Positions 22,901-34,645 of a stretch of 64,000 bases of DNA are shown here, in pieces. This DNA comes from Macrothele yani. Its lineage: Eukaryota; Arthropoda; Arachnida; Araneae; Macrothelidae. Position 1 is the first letter of the stretch. The number at the start of each line of letters is the position of its first letter. The position numbers and the translations under genes are program-made. The stretch covers positions 78,653,127-78,717,126 of the forward strand of contig CM077023.1 in assembly GCA_039090855.1 (NCBI GenBank), in the 5' to 3' direction. The notes below the pieces were generated by a model, which ran no database searches, was not told where the DNA came from, and saw nothing but the letters and a program-made list of their open reading frames with translations.

Positions 22901-23656
22901 ATCACGACTAGAGCTGAGACGGGCTGGGCCCGAGACCAAAGCATAGCCCGGGCTCGAATCGAGCTCGGGCTGTAGAATATTTACTGCGGTTCGGGCCCTT
23001 AGAGAGAGGGAGAGCGAGAAAATATTTTTTTATGTATAAATGTGATTTTATATGATTTAGCAAATGAGACACTTTATAGTTGGTAAAGAGAATTCTTCGG
23101 CAACTGGTTCTGATTGGGGAGCATGCATTCCAGATAGCTATTTATTCCGGGCTTGGGTAGAAAATGACATAGGCCACGCATTAGTGTGTTTATGCAGGGG
23201 ACAGTTGATAGCTTGCGGAAGATAATTTACCCCTATCTCCACGCAATAGCTTCCTGCTAATTCTAAATAGCAACGTACATATTTCAGCGCGTTATGGCGC
23301 GATAATATTAGCATTATTTGAACAACATACAATTGTAGCACCGCAGAATCATTTTTGATGGCCGGCCGCACGAAACACTCAGGTGGAAAGGAATGGTCAA
23401 AGAAAATCTTACAGTTACACTGTAAAAATAGATAGAGGTACCTTCCTCTTTCCCTATTTGAGAAATATATTGGTTAATTGCAATAGGAGAAGAGAATTTG
23501 AGTGTGTGGAAAAGGAGATGTTTTTTTATTGATGGTTGAACAGGTCAGCCAATTTTCGGGCTCGTTCGGGCCCGGGCTTTACCTTTCAATATAAAATTCG
23601 GGCTCTGGTGGGCTCGGGCTCCGAAAATTGAGTCCAACCTCAGCTCTAATCACGAC
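22901..23656. mobile_element. Non-autonomous hAT-like element, 740 bp, perfect 8-bp target duplication
   Basis: The insert is 22909-23648. ATCACGAC occurs at 22901-22908 and 23649-23656. The ends TAGAGCTGAGACGGGC and, inverted, TAGAGCTGAGGTTGG fit the hAT terminal pattern (pyrimidine-A-G-N-G). Subterminal zones are rich in CGGGCTCGG and GGGCCCG blocks on both sides. The interior includes A/T-rich DNA and short open frames without transposase motifs. The larger element at 43.08-44.35 kb has the same style of ends. Confidence 0.88.
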
Positions 23657-25437
23657 CACACCAAGCCACAGTCCGGTACATACTAAGTGGAATTTAATCA
23701 TAACAAACGATAAGGTTTACTAATTCCTGACACTAAGCGGTAGAGGGATTAATCAATGTTATTGTGGTAACATTATTGAAAAAAGATATGCGGGTCATAA
23801 AAGTAAATATTTACGAAACTATGGGGGTGGCAATAGTAAGTATTTCGAATGTTTAGTTTTTCTAAAACAATATTTGTTGTTACATTTTATTCAGATTTAG
23901 ACGAACGTAAAAAACGATCCTGGCACCGATGAAATGTGATGTAACTACAAAAGCCCATCTGCTTGCTGGCAATCTAAAATCTGACCTCAAGAAAGAAAAC
24001 CTGAACTGCAACTATGTTTGTGAGTGGTATTGGTAACTTTTGGTCTACGATATCTACAGATTACACCCCATCATTTTAAAGCTCTCGTCAATAGCAAGTA
24101 ACCTCCGGTCGAGAGGAAGCCGAATTTCTCTACGACGCACTGTTCTCATAGCATTCAAAATGCATTTCTGTAATGGTTTTTATCACATTTAGCATAACGT
24201 TCTCGTAACTTATGCAGATTGCAATGAGATATTGTTTACGTTTATGTAAAACGTGATGAAATAATGTTCGGGAATAGTTTAGTAAAATATATTGTTCAGT
24301 AACAATGCAATTAACTATTGTTGCTTCCCTTCATGGGACAGCATGCGGTACGATCAGTTTCAGCAATGGTTTTGACTACTTCCGTTACCTATTTCCGTTA
24401 CATCGGAATTTTTTGCATGGGATTTACTCTACTGTTGTAGGGAAAGATGCATAGCATCAAAAATGTATTTCGAAATGTACATATTCTCTTCGTTTCGCAC
24501 TAATTGTTGGAAATCTGTGTATATTAAAGAATAATGAGTGTCTAATCGCAATGTTTTTTTCTTATTTCAGTGACTTAAAAAACACAAACTTGAGACAGGA
24601 TATTTATCTCAGAAACACGTTGCAAGTGGAACATCCTAGAAGACAAATTGGATGAGCTTGCAGGAACGCCAGTTTGCAAAGACGTTGATGCAGTAACATT
24701 TTCATCCAGTTTGTTGCATTTATCTGTTTTCACAGCTATGTACCAATATACACGTAAATAGATATTGTTTGTTCATATCATGGTTGTAACACCCATTTTT
24801 GTACAATTTCTTTGTGAGCGTAGTACAGTTATTCGATTTAGTGATCACTTTTAAATAAAAAAAATTAAAAAAAATATTTTGTCCTGACAACTTTTTCTTT
24901 AGCTTCATTCTAAAAACAGCATTTATCTCTAGAGTTTGATATAAACAATAACAATAAAAACAACGTATTCACAAGAAAATGGTGTCGCGTGTGTGATCAG
25001 CAAATACTTCAGCAGAATAGTGTCATATATACCGTTTACCATTCCCAGAACATACTAAAAGTAAGAATTATTGAATTATACAGTACGTGGATTTGTTTAA
25101 ACAAGCAGCTGCCTTAAAAATCAATAAACATGGCATTTGTTAATAATGTATGTTTTAGCTCGTTAGACGACTTTTTGCTTGTTCAGCTGTATGTAAGGTT
25201 TTGAACCATATCTTTTTTTCATCAGTTTTTACTAAAAGATTTTGACCATTATCACCGATTATTCATTTGTAACGGTCTGTTTGTAGACTCTTTCTGATTT
25301 TCGTTTTACGAACAATACTGGTAGATTTAAATCTGCTCATCATGCAGATTGCCGAGATTACTATTTTTGATACCTACGATCCCCACTAAGTTTTAAGAGA
25401 GGCGGATATTTTCTTTTATTTTCTTTTTGCAGTACAC
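23657..25437. other. Unassigned AT-rich interval
   Basis: No repeat ends, coding motifs or tRNA-like sequences recognised. Confidence 0.5.
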
Positions 25438-25984
25438 ATGTATACTAGGGCGGCGCGAAAAAGACAAAATTTTTGATTCTCAAGCACCCTAGTGTTTAAA
25501 AATTGTGGTTGGTGGTCAGTATGCCACAGCTTAAATCGTTCTTGATTCAGAGAATATCTTCAGTCTGCACTTTTACATCAAAGTTTCAAATTTTCAGCCA
25601 AAAATCGAAAATTTTAACTAGAAGCTAATACGTCTCACTTTCGCAGGTTTTTCCATTTATAGACCTCAGGTAAGTAAAATAAGAGTATAAAAAATGTTTT
25701 CATCTCGTCATAGAAGACCCCTGGGCACATGGGCGTAACGCTCATTTCGTTGGGAAACCAGTCAATTTACATCTGATTCGGGGTGTGTTTCAGCAGACAG
25801 GCACATGCAGCAGCATTCTTAGCATTGTACAGATCAAATATACGGATTTTTTTATTGTAATACGACGCAGTGCGTTCTCGCAGAACACCCATACGCCCCC
25901 CCCCCCACTTCCCAGAGTAAGCGCCGCTAAGCTGGGGCGGAGGATCTAAGCGGTCTGAGAAACACAAATATGCGGCGGGGCGAA

Positions 25985-26450
25985 TGACGCTGTTTAGGAG
26001 TGCTTGTTTTTGTCGTAATTGAACTTGTGAAGATGAATGCAGTCAACGCACGTTTTCAGTTGAGTATGGAGTTTAGTTTTGCGCGAGATCTGAAGTTCGG
26101 CGATCGTGTGTTACCCTCTCGTGGAAATGTGTTGCGGTATTACTTCTTTGAATTCTCGCTAACTCCGTGCGCCTGCAGCGCCGAGAGTTAGCGAGAATAA
26201 TCGAAATTGCAGTGATGTTTGGTTATTATAAAAGGACTGTCCCCGAAATAAACCGCCTTGATTTCACTTCCCTGCAACGAAATGTGCGGACTACTTGTTT
26301 TGTGGGTACGGTTGACTTCATTCCGCCGGTTGTGAATGTGCTAAAGAACTTTTGTCGGAAACATCAGTTGAACTTTGGTATACGGACTACTAATGTTTAT
26401 TCTTTAGTTCGTAAAGACCGGGACTATGTGGAGACTTAACAGACATGGTG
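25985..26450 (+). pseudogene. Possible 5' coding region of the 4.46-kb element
   Basis: Two overlapping frames suggest one broken exon. ATG at 26033 opens MNAVNARF and then DLKFGDRVLPSRGNVLRYY. A second frame continues with ELARIIEIAV, NRLDFTSLQRNV and VVNVLKNFCRKHQLNFG, ending at 26439. No domain is recognised. Its place just inside the left TIR and on the same strand as the cysteine-rich frame downstream suggests the N-terminus of the element's protein. Alternatively these are chance frames. Confidence 0.35.
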
Positions 26451-26577
26451 TTTATTGAGTGCCTCTCGTTTCTAATACCCCGGGAATGAATGAAAAAATC
26501 TACATTGGGTCGACTATGCGCTCTCTGTGAGTGAGACTGTTGGAGCATAAGTATGCCGTGCGTTCGGGCATTTTTTC

Positions 26578-26790
26578 AATTTTTTTATTGCAGGTTTAAC
26601 GACCACCATCAGCAACTCAATGGGCTATAAGCAGTCACTTGTCCCTAATTTAGGACCACTGGTTCCAGGGAAGGGAAAGAGCCAGCGCCGTAAGACAAAC
26701 AACATTTATGCCTCACCGAGATTCAAACCCAGAACCATCTCGGACGAATGATCAGAAGCCACCGCTTAGGCCACTGCCCCACCGGGGCGT
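26578..26790 (-). mobile_element. SINE S1 copy inside the 4.46-kb element
   Basis: All S1 blocks are present, with the tRNA-like head at the right. No clear target duplication is visible. It lies between the putative 5' coding part and the first MITE. Confidence 0.8.
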
Positions 26791-26907
26791 CGTCTTCAAC
26801 TTCATTGACTCGAACTGTAGCGAGGGGTGAACATACACCCAATTGGGAACAGTCCAAAGGTATGATGTCTGCTGCAAATAAAGCTACCTTGCTCTTTGTG
26901 GAGAGCC

Positions 26908-27244
26908 TACACTAAAAAATTGACTGTAGATTTTACGGTTTTAAACCGTTTTCCAGGATGCCAACACAAAACCGTAAAATCTACAGTTTTATGCAGTGTT
27001 GGAGCAAAGCTATAGCTTTGCTCCAACACATTCGTTCCAGCCAAATTTTTATGTTTTCGTGATTATTTGGCCTGTGACTCTCTCCAGCCAAATTCTGTTC
27101 TGTTTTCTTCATTAAATGCAGTGTTGGAGCAAAGCTATAGCTTTGCTCCAACACTGCATAAAACTGTAGATTTTACGGTTTTGTGTTGGCATCCTGGAAA
27201 ACGGTTTAAATCCATAAAATCTACAGTCAACTTTTTACAGTGTA
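26908..27244. mobile_element. 333-bp foldback MITE with nested palindromes, TA target
   Basis: The insert is 26910-27242, with TA on both sides. The ends are CACTAAAAAATTGACTG and, inverted, CACTGTAAAAAGTTGACTG. TIRs extend about 120 bp. Inside each arm lies an identical 34-bp perfect palindrome (GTGTTGGAGCAAAGCTA and its complement) at 26996-27029 and 27121-27154. Each arm also has a smaller inverted pair around CTGTAGATTTTACGG. The end style matches the 12-kb element at 30.9 kb. Confidence 0.88.
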
Positions 27245-27669
27245 TGTATTTACAGACACTCATCAATTTGTTGTAACGAGGACTACCCAGTGCTCATTCC
27301 GGCACCGTGGCGTTCACTTATAAGGGATCAGTTCGGCAGGGATGGTGATGACGTGCCAACTGCGTAATGGTTTGTAACTATATTCGGTAAGCGAGTTTCT
27401 CTTTCATTAATGGCAACCCTCAACACCCAGGTTTCCAGTGCATTATGGGTGATATGTGAATCTATGTCTTCGTGCTTGTCTTTATTTGTGCATTCGGCCT
27501 GAGGATTGGGTCACAGTTAACCCTGAAAGATTTTGCCATCTGTTGTTTTTAAGTTACCTGTGTTTTTAGAGTAAATAAATGTCAGCTTTTATTCTGCAAC
27601 ACTTTTAAGTTTTTTAATCGTGCTTAGACAGAGTGGTGTGTTTATATAGTGGTACATTCAGCACGAATT

Positions 27670-28130
27670 TTCATCTTATTTACTTCTATGAATGTGGAGA
27701 GAGCAGAAGACCCGTCATTCTCAGAAGTCGGAGATACTATTGTTGCGAGAGTAAAGAAATCTGGACTAAAACGTCAATTCCTGTGGTCAGCGATCAACGC
27801 AATGCTAAAGTCAGAGGTTCATACGTACCAGAAGTTAAACAAATCACACACAAAGACAAAAAAGAATTTTTTGCAATGAAGGTGAGTGAATATGGGGATC
27901 GAATGGAAAAACTGTTTGATGTAGCGGCTTGCAAGTGCAAACAGATGTACAAATGTACCTGTGGAAAGGATTTGAAAGTGCCGAGAATTGAGATAAATTT
28001 TCTACAAGACCAAAGATCGATAAGAATGGAAGAAATTAGACAACTGGATAAGGCGACAACAGCTATGCTGCAAAAAAGAGATGCAAGAAAATCTCAAGGA
28101 GATGAGAACGTCAAAAAAAAAAAATGTAAC
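27670..28130 (+). pseudogene. Cysteine-rich transposon-type protein remnant
   Basis: By alternating between two frames one reads FSEVGDTIVARVKK, IWTKTSIPVVSDQR, NAMLKS, then KDKKEFFAMKVSEYGDRM and EKLFDVAACKCKQMYKCTC, then KVPRIEINFLQDQRSIRM. The signature is KLFDVAACKC-x6-CTC followed by VP-IE-x-FL-DQR. It resembles, from memory, a widespread family of uncharacterised arthropod and cnidarian proteins that I associate with transposons. I cannot name the family with certainty. At least three frameshifts and no downstream catalytic domain mean it is dead here. The frame continues to 28271 through lysine-rich, then GC-rich sequence of uncertain relevance. Confidence 0.55.
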
Positions 28131-28357
28131 AAAGCGCTTACCTGTAATTCTGAAGTGAATGTGGACGACATGGGAGCATCATGTTGTCCAGGGTCGCTTA
28201 GGCTGTGTAAGCCGCTAAGACCCTTCCTCCCCAAGCAGGGACGCGCCAAGCGGGTGTTCAACGGGTGCTAAGCGTCCGGGCGCCAGAATCCGGGGGCAGC
28301 AGTACGCCTGAATCAAATTTTACGGTTGATAAATTAATATCAGTAACGTGAGAGAAG

Positions 28358-28800
28358 TTAAGGTGGATCCACTTAAAATCTTTGCCTTGTATTTCCAATG
28401 GGCAAAGTTCTGTAGGCATTTTCTTCACAAGTATTGCGATCCCAAGGACCAAAATTTGAATATCAATGAAAATAACTTAATGTTATAGCCTAGTATACAT
28501 ATTTTCTAAAATTTGACCATAATTAAGCAATCCAACATTTGTTTGTCTACTGACGTCATCAATGTACAGGTTGCGCCATCTATTTTCTGGTCTCAACACC
28601 ACCCTATGAAAAGTTATTGATTTTTAATATAATTATGTTTAAGTGTTAGAAAATATTAAGTATACTAGGCTATAATAGGAAGTTGCTTTTATCGATGTTC
28701 AGAATTTCATCCTTGGGAACGAATTAATTGTGAAAAAAATGGCTACAGAAGTTTTCCCATTGGAAACACAAGGCAAAGATTTTAGGTGGATCCACCTTAA
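28358..28800. mobile_element. 443-bp foldback MITE with TTAA ends
   Basis: The ends are TTAAGGTGGATCCAC and its complement. Inverted repeats continue about 185 bp inward (AATCTTTGCCTTG, then TTCCCATTGG, then CCTAGTATAC blocks), leaving a short centre. TTAA at each end fits piggyBac- or Kolobok-type targets, but TTAA may belong to the repeat itself. No coding capacity. It lies in the right half of the 4.46-kb element. Confidence 0.8.
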
Positions 28801-29912
28801 GAAAACGTTTTACTGTGACAAATCATAATGCTACGGGACACGTTATTGTTTTAGTAAAAATAATTCATAATATAATTCAATAGAAAACGACTTGAAATCA
28901 GAGAATAATTTTTATTGTTTTGTTCAGTAACTGATACCGAGGGCGAAGGACTAACAATTCTTTTTCTAAATCTTTTTTCAAATCTTGAAGATTTAGCATT
29001 CATGACATGCGTGGTCAGCGTTATGACAGTGGGGCCAATATGATGGAAAAACACAATGGACTTGAAAAAACAATTTTTCGACGTAAAACCCTTTTGCATT
29101 TTAATGTACTTTGAGCGGCTCATACTTTAAATCTGATCGTAAATAACGACGAAAACATTTCTCTAGAAATTGTGGACATTTGGGTTAATTGACAGAGAGG
29201 AAGCTAACTTGGCTTACTCGCAGCGTTTTCTGAACTAGAGTTTTAAAGATTTTATTTCCTTCAGTTTTATATGAGAAGTCGTGTTTTATGAAAACTCTTA
29301 ATTTACGGGAAATAGAAAATGATGCTGCTAAAGGTATTGATTTCATGTAAAAAAATAAATAAAAATTGAAAAATATTCTCGTACAAGAGGCGGCAAATGC
29401 TCTCGGCACGCCCCTGCCCCCAAGCTTAATGGCGCTTACTCTGGGGAGTGGAGGGGGGAAGAACGAATGGGGTGTTTTGCGAGAACGCATTGCGTCGTAT
29501 CAATAATCCGTATATTTCATCTGTGCAATTCTAAGAATGTAGCATGTGCCTGTCTGCTGAAACACACCCCGAATCAGACGTAAATGGACAGGTTTCCCAA
29601 CGGAATGAACGTTACGCCCCTGAGCCCAGGGGTCTTCTGTGAAGAGATGAAACATTTTTATAGTCTTATTTTACTTACCTGAGGTGCATAAATGAAAAAC
29701 CTGCGAAAGTGAGACGTAATTAGCTTCTAGTTAAAATTTTCGATTTTTGGCTGAAAATTCGAAACTTTGATGTAAAAGCGCAGACTGAAGCCATTCTCTG
29801 AATCAAAAACGATTTAAGCTGCAGCATACTGACCACCAATTACAATTTTTAAACACTAGGGCGTTTGAGAATAAAAAAAATTTGGGTTTTTTCGCTCCGC
29901 CCTAATGTATAC

Positions 29913-30529
29913 TCATTACTCGTATGCACAAATACAATAGAAAACATCAGGCATCTTTGAGCAAAACTTCCGGAAGTCATAAAAGTTGATGCTTACCTCT
30001 GTGACCTGACTTATGCGCATAAACACATATAAATTAATTTTTCTTCTTTATCAGTGGCTTCAACTACATTTCCAACAACTTACGGTGTTTAAACAGCGCT
30101 ATGTTTCGCTTTTGCTGGGAGTACTCCGCACATTTTTATTTTAAGATATTATGAAGTTTAGTACCGCTGCAAGAATTGCGCTGAGAATTAAAATTGCTGC
30201 ATGGAAATAGACAGGGGAGTAGTGATAACCCCTGCATTGCTTGGGAGAGGGGGCCCTCACGGCAAAGAGGGACTCGAACCTCAGGAAAAAGATTTTACAA
30301 TTTATTTATTTTTTATTTTTTTTTTTTGTGGAAACTGCGTATGAAGCTGGTTAGAAAAATTGCCAGGATTTTTTTACGGCTGCTTTGATAGGATAATAAA
30401 AATCAAAGGGATTTTCGATATTTTTTTCAATATATATTTAAAAATTTTTCACAGCTTTAGTTTATAAAAACTAGATGACAAGAAAGCAGCTATTCCAGAT
30501 GATTTGAGGTCCCCTTTCACAGTCATAGC
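29913..30529. other. Unassigned interval
   Basis: Includes a T-rich tract at about 30300-30328 preceded by GGGACTCGAACCT, which may be a lone B-box complement of a lost SINE. Nothing else recognised. Confidence 0.35.
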
Positions 30530-30620
30530 AATAGTTCCTATACATGTTCACGGTGCGGCAATTAAATAATGAGATTGAATTTAAAAAAATAGAAAAGCAC
30601 GAAACTTACGTGAATATATG

Positions 30621-30937
30621 TTATTGGAAGTACATTCCGCCTGCGGTAATACAAGAAGTGGCACTATCAGACAACGAAAGGAAGAACTTTAAGAGGTCAT
30701 CTTTTGGTATGGAGTGAAGAGCTGATGTCACGGTTCTTTGTATGCCTTCAATGTCTTGAAAAACGTTTCCTTTTAAAGGCAGCTTTAATTTATGAAACAG
30801 AAAGCAATCACACCTTGACAAATTTGGTGAATAGGGGATAGCCGAGTACACACACTTGTTTTGGTGCCAGAAATTGCGTACACTGATTGCTCTGTGTGCG
30901 GGTGCGTTATCGTGAAGAGCCCTTGCCCGTTTTTATA
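30621..30937 (-). pseudogene. Mariner transposase, C-terminal segment
   Basis: From 30937 leftward the frame reads RALHDNAPAHRAISVRNFW, then YSAIPYSPNLSRCDCFLF, then KLKLPLKG, EDIEGIQ-like residues and a GGMYFQ end. These are the second and third catalytic aspartates of a DD34D-type mariner. This copy has 33 residues between them and NLSR where DLAP is usual. One base is lost just after the insertion junction. Position against the 12-kb element shows the gene was cut between RLEY and the HDN motif. Confidence 0.88.
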
Positions 30938-30998
30938 CACTGTTAAAAATTTGGTGAAAGGTTGCACCAAAACATGTAGTAAGTAAGAAAAAATTAGC

Positions 30999-31265
30999 TG
31001 CAACCATAACTTGGGGCAACCTTTATACCAAGGTATGGTTCAACCTTTACACCAAATTATGGTTCAACCTAATACTAAATTTTGGTTCAACCTTCACCAT
31101 AATTTGCAGTTACATTGAACCAAATTATGGTTCAACTTAACACCAAAATTTGGTTCAAACTCCCCTTTTTTTGAAGTTGGGTTGAACCAAATTATGGTTC
31201 AACTTAACACCAAATTTTGGTTCAACCTGACACCTACTTATGGTTCAACCTAACGCCGAATTTTT
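30999..31265. repeat. Subterminal repeat array of the 12-kb element
   Basis: About ten direct and inverted copies of GGTTCAACCT and ACACCAAATTATGG blocks, some overlapping as GAACCAAATTATGGTTC palindromes. Such arrays are typical transposase binding zones in CACTA-like elements. A single relative occurs near the right end at 42711-42726. Confidence 0.75.
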
Positions 31266-31287
31266 TTCCCCCCATTTGTTATGCTCT

Positions 31288-31386
31288 TCATTTACAGCAT
31301 ATTTTATATAAATAAGGATCAGTACATGTTCAGTTCAACCTGATAACATGTACTGATCCTTATTTATATAAAATGGGCTGTAAATA
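31288..31386. repeat. ~40-bp hairpin, 14-nt loop
   Basis: Arms 31288-31330 and 31345-31386 are inverted copies (TTTACAGC, then ATATAAATAAGGATCAGTAC) with about two mismatches. It lies next to the subterminal array, some 350 bp from the left end. Confidence 0.8.
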
Positions 31387-31475
31387 AAGATCATATCAAA
31401 TGATTTATTAGCTGCAAGTAAGCTACTGTCAAATATAAAATCAAATACTATTATATTTAAATTAAATAGGTATAT

Positions 31476-31664
31476 TTAGGTGTAAGTATGCCAGCATTCA
31501 TTTTTAGGGTGACCTTTCTTATTGCAATATGTGCAATGATTAGCAATTGAGCAATCATTGAACATAATTTTGATTGAGTTTTCATTGATAATTTCATTGC
31601 AATCATTTCGATTGAGCAATCGAAATATTAAAAAATCCGTAAAAAAAAAAAGACCTGGATCCAT
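31476..31664 (-). pseudogene. Possible CCHC zinc-knuckle remnant
   Basis: The translation ends with HCTYCNKKGHPKNECW, matching C-x2-C-x4-H-x4-C as in gag-like nucleic-acid-binding knuckles. About 45 residues upstream are low-complexity. No protease, integrase or RT follows. A chance match is possible. Confidence 0.3.
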
Positions 31665-32374
31665 AAATCAGTAAAATGAAGCAGAAATCCATAAATTTTA
31701 CAGATAAATCGTAAAAGTTGGCAGGAGTGTATTAGTACATTTTGGGCAATTTCTGGACCAATAAAAAGGAGGGAACTACCAACTTTTGGTATACACTGGT
31801 CAAATTTTTTTTTTTTTCAAATTTCTCCCACTACATACCATGTTTTGTTTTATTTATTAGAAATATCTTCATGTGTACATGCACACATTGTTCTAAATTT
31901 GCGATATACTACTCCAATGAAAACGATACCTTATTTTCTACATATGCTGTAAATGTGTACTGTTTTTTTCTTTTTGGCGGACCAGTGATTTGAAAATTAG
32001 AGTGGTCCGCTGGGCCTGTAGAAGATTTATTTCTAATTTTAACACTGTAAATAGATCATTGCTTGCCATTTTTTGAGGGGATGGGGGTTCCGCCAGATGG
32101 CAGTCGAAAAATTATGGAATACAGGTATTTGGGAAATTGTTCTAAAAAAATTATGTAATAATTTTAGGCTATAAAATAATTATTACAATCATAAGATTTG
32201 AAAAAATAAAAAAAAATAAACAGTGGCCATACCTTTTCTAGTAACAAATAAGGCTTAGGGTTTGTGATCTACCGTTCTGTATAAGTGCTTAAAATAAACT
32301 TAAAACATCACATTTTAAAACATGCACGGGTCACTTAAAAAATAAATAGTTTAACAAGTAAACTTACCCTTACA

Positions 32375-32720
32375 CACTGTTAAAAATTTCGCCTTTAGAT
32401 TACGAGCAGCGCCCGGCAGCAAAGGGTCCGACCATTGCCCGTAAAATTACGGCTTGGCCCGTTTTTGTGAAAGCCAGTAAAATTACGATCTCAACGGTAA
32501 ATACTAAGCCTGTAATTTGAAGGGCAATGCTCGTAAAAATAAAATTTGACCGCTTTCAGTTCGGCTGTAATTTGAAGAGCAGTTCTTTAAAAATACAGTT
32601 TCATCATATTCAGCTAAGACTCAGTTAAGCCGTAATCTGAAATTAAACAGTTTGACCTTGCTCATTTGAATTTCAGAGCAATCCCTGTATTTATAAAGTT
32701 TGACCATATTTAGTTAAGCC
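32375..32720. repeat. Second CACTGTTAAAAATTT end with different subterminal repeats
   Basis: CACTGTTAAAAATTTCGCC begins at 32375, preceded by CA. The next 330 bp has about four imperfect copies of a ~65-bp unit with GTAATTTGAAG, AGCAATGC, GTAAAAAT and TTGACC blocks. A possible matching right end is TTTAACAGTG followed by TA at about 37455-37466. If so, a second element of about 5.1 kb is nested inside the 12-kb one. Confidence 0.5.
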
Positions 32721-33794
32721 TCATGGCAAGTAGCCACCCGACTTTTACAGTAAATGCACATTTTTTGTGGAAGTGTGTGCAGGTAAATGCATGTTTTTTT
32801 GTGGAAGTGTGCGAGTGTGAAAGTGTTTGATTCTTGGTTTATTACCAATCAATTCAGTTTTAAATGTGAGTAATAATATTTTCATATCTTAAATTAGGTT
32901 TATTACAATTTGATAAATAATGACATCAGTTACACACATATTTGTTTGACATTAGGCTTTACGAACTTTGTACACACAACTGGTTGAACAATACACTGTT
33001 TCTTTTAAACATTTTAATTTGCACATTCACTAATACAGTATTTGCATAAATGAATACAAAGGACAGTTATGTAGTAAAGCCACATACAGGCGTATTCTTA
33101 TATTTACACATTATATTAATGGCAAACAGATCTACGAACTGCTAACAGAGTACATTGTGTCTATAGGTTATTCAATCCACAATGGTGTCCAAGTTGGTTT
33201 TTCATTAAGGTTTTGGCTAGTACTATCATGTTTTTCTTGTTTTCACATTCACTACCTTGTGTGCTATTTCATTTTACATTCTACTGAGCACTGTGTTGTC
33301 AGTCTTTCCACAACTTTTACGGTAGTTTCTTATTTCTAATTTTTGGATATTTACCTACTTTTCACATTTTTAGTAAAATTATATCAAAAACTGGAAAGGC
33401 TGCTTTTGAAAGGTCATATTGCTTCCCCATAGTTAAGGCTTCAGAAAAAAAAAAAAATACTTAAATAGAAGTGGGAGCTTGAACTTGATGGCGCATCATT
33501 TCAAATCTCAGACTCCCACCCAGAGAAGAAACGCTTGCTTAGACCCTGATTCTGAACGAGTCATTCTAAAACATTAACGGATATCATCAATATTTCTAAA
33601 ATGTTAAATTTTCCTGTTTGGGATGTTTTAGAAATGACTTCAGTGATTAAGGTGGCCCCTTCCCTTGGTGTGTTGCCACAAGGAAACCATTTCGAAACAC
33701 AAAAACCTTTTGGAATGCTATTAAATAGTTGTATTTATAATATCTTGGGAATACCTGAAGATAGTGAAACAATTTTTCATTGATGTACAAATCA
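32721..33794. other. Unassigned interval within the 12-kb element
   Basis: AT-rich. Two short open frames (33157-33339 and 33601-33783) have no recognised motif. Confidence 0.4.
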
Positions 33795-34640
33795 GGTGTT
33801 TAGTGACAATGGGCAAAAAAGCTTCAATGAAAGGAACACGGCAGAATCCCTAAATTTCTCAAAAAAACAATTTCATCGTATCATTTTGTACCAATTTGTG
33901 CACTATCATCTTAAAACAGAAATGCAAAACATGTAAAAAAAATTCATATCTTTTAACTTAAAAAAGAATTGGCTTCTGATTTATCTTAAAATATAATATT
34001 TTCCTGGGCATTCAGGTTTTACTATCCTGGTACGTAAATTTGTGTACATACCAGCTGGGCTTGTGACATTTCAGATATTTTTCAAGTCCTGTTTAAAGTG
34101 ACACAGGTAAAGATTTCACTCACAGAAATTTAGAATGCATTCGCTTTTTTTTCATTTAACATTAATTACATTTACAAAGAAAAGAAACTGTACATGATAT
34201 AGCTTCCTGTCATTTTCATGGCCAGCATTTACCAGATTCAGTAAAAAAAAAAGAGTAACAGTCGAAGCTTGTTATAACGAAATTCAAGGGGGGACAGAAA
34301 AAATCTGTAGCAATGTATTTTCCTTAAAACATTACGAAATTTTCATTAAAAAGTTAGTATGTACAACGGAAATTTTCATTACGCATAAGATTGCAACGCT
34401 GTAGTTGCGAAATAGTGCCCATAGAGACAAGCAGGTAATTTTGTTTTTTGTAATGGGAAGTTTTTGCTAAAGTAGTAATAATGAAATATATAAGCTTTAA
34501 TTAATCTATACGTATGAAATTATGTACGGTATATATTTTTATTTATATGTATCAGGGTACCATGCCCGAGATGCCCACGGCATGTGAATCATTGGCCTAA
34601 GTTTGTAAATAAAAATCTAGTTGCCCAGACTGGGATGTAG
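33795..34640. repeat. Diverged hAT-associated segments, permuted relative to 41.5-42.2 kb
   Basis: 33820-34025 (AACACGGCAGAATCCCTAAA, then ATATTTTCCTGGGCA) matches 42008-42160. 34449-34640 (GGGAAGTTTTTGCTAAAGTA, then CAGGG, then GCATGTGAATCA) matches 41509-41700. The order of the two blocks is opposite at the two sites. Ends such as CAGGG and TTTTTCAAGTCCTG suggest hAT terminal repeats. Confidence 0.55.
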
Positions 34641-34645
34641 ATATA

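Larger units (their letters stand above)
25438..29912 (+). mobile_element. 4.46-kb element with ~500-bp TIRs and 8-bp target duplication
   Basis: The element spans 25446-29904. ATGTATAC lies at 25438-25445 and 29905-29912. The ends read TAGGGCGGCGCGAAAAA and, inverted, TAGGGCGGAGCGAAAAA. The inverted repeats run about 495 bp inward (25446-25940 and 29407-29904) at high identity, including a TAAGTAAAATAAGA segment and a GGGCGTAACG segment. The 8-bp duplication and TAGGG ends fit hAT or P-like elements. Such long TIRs are unusual for hAT and more typical of some MULE or foldback elements, so I leave the superfamily open. Inside are a decayed protein gene, one SINE and two MITEs. Confidence 0.85.

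Noticed and set aside
33601..33783. Small ORF with proline-rich centre
   Set aside because: No recognisable motif, no copies, AT-rich context; chance frame.
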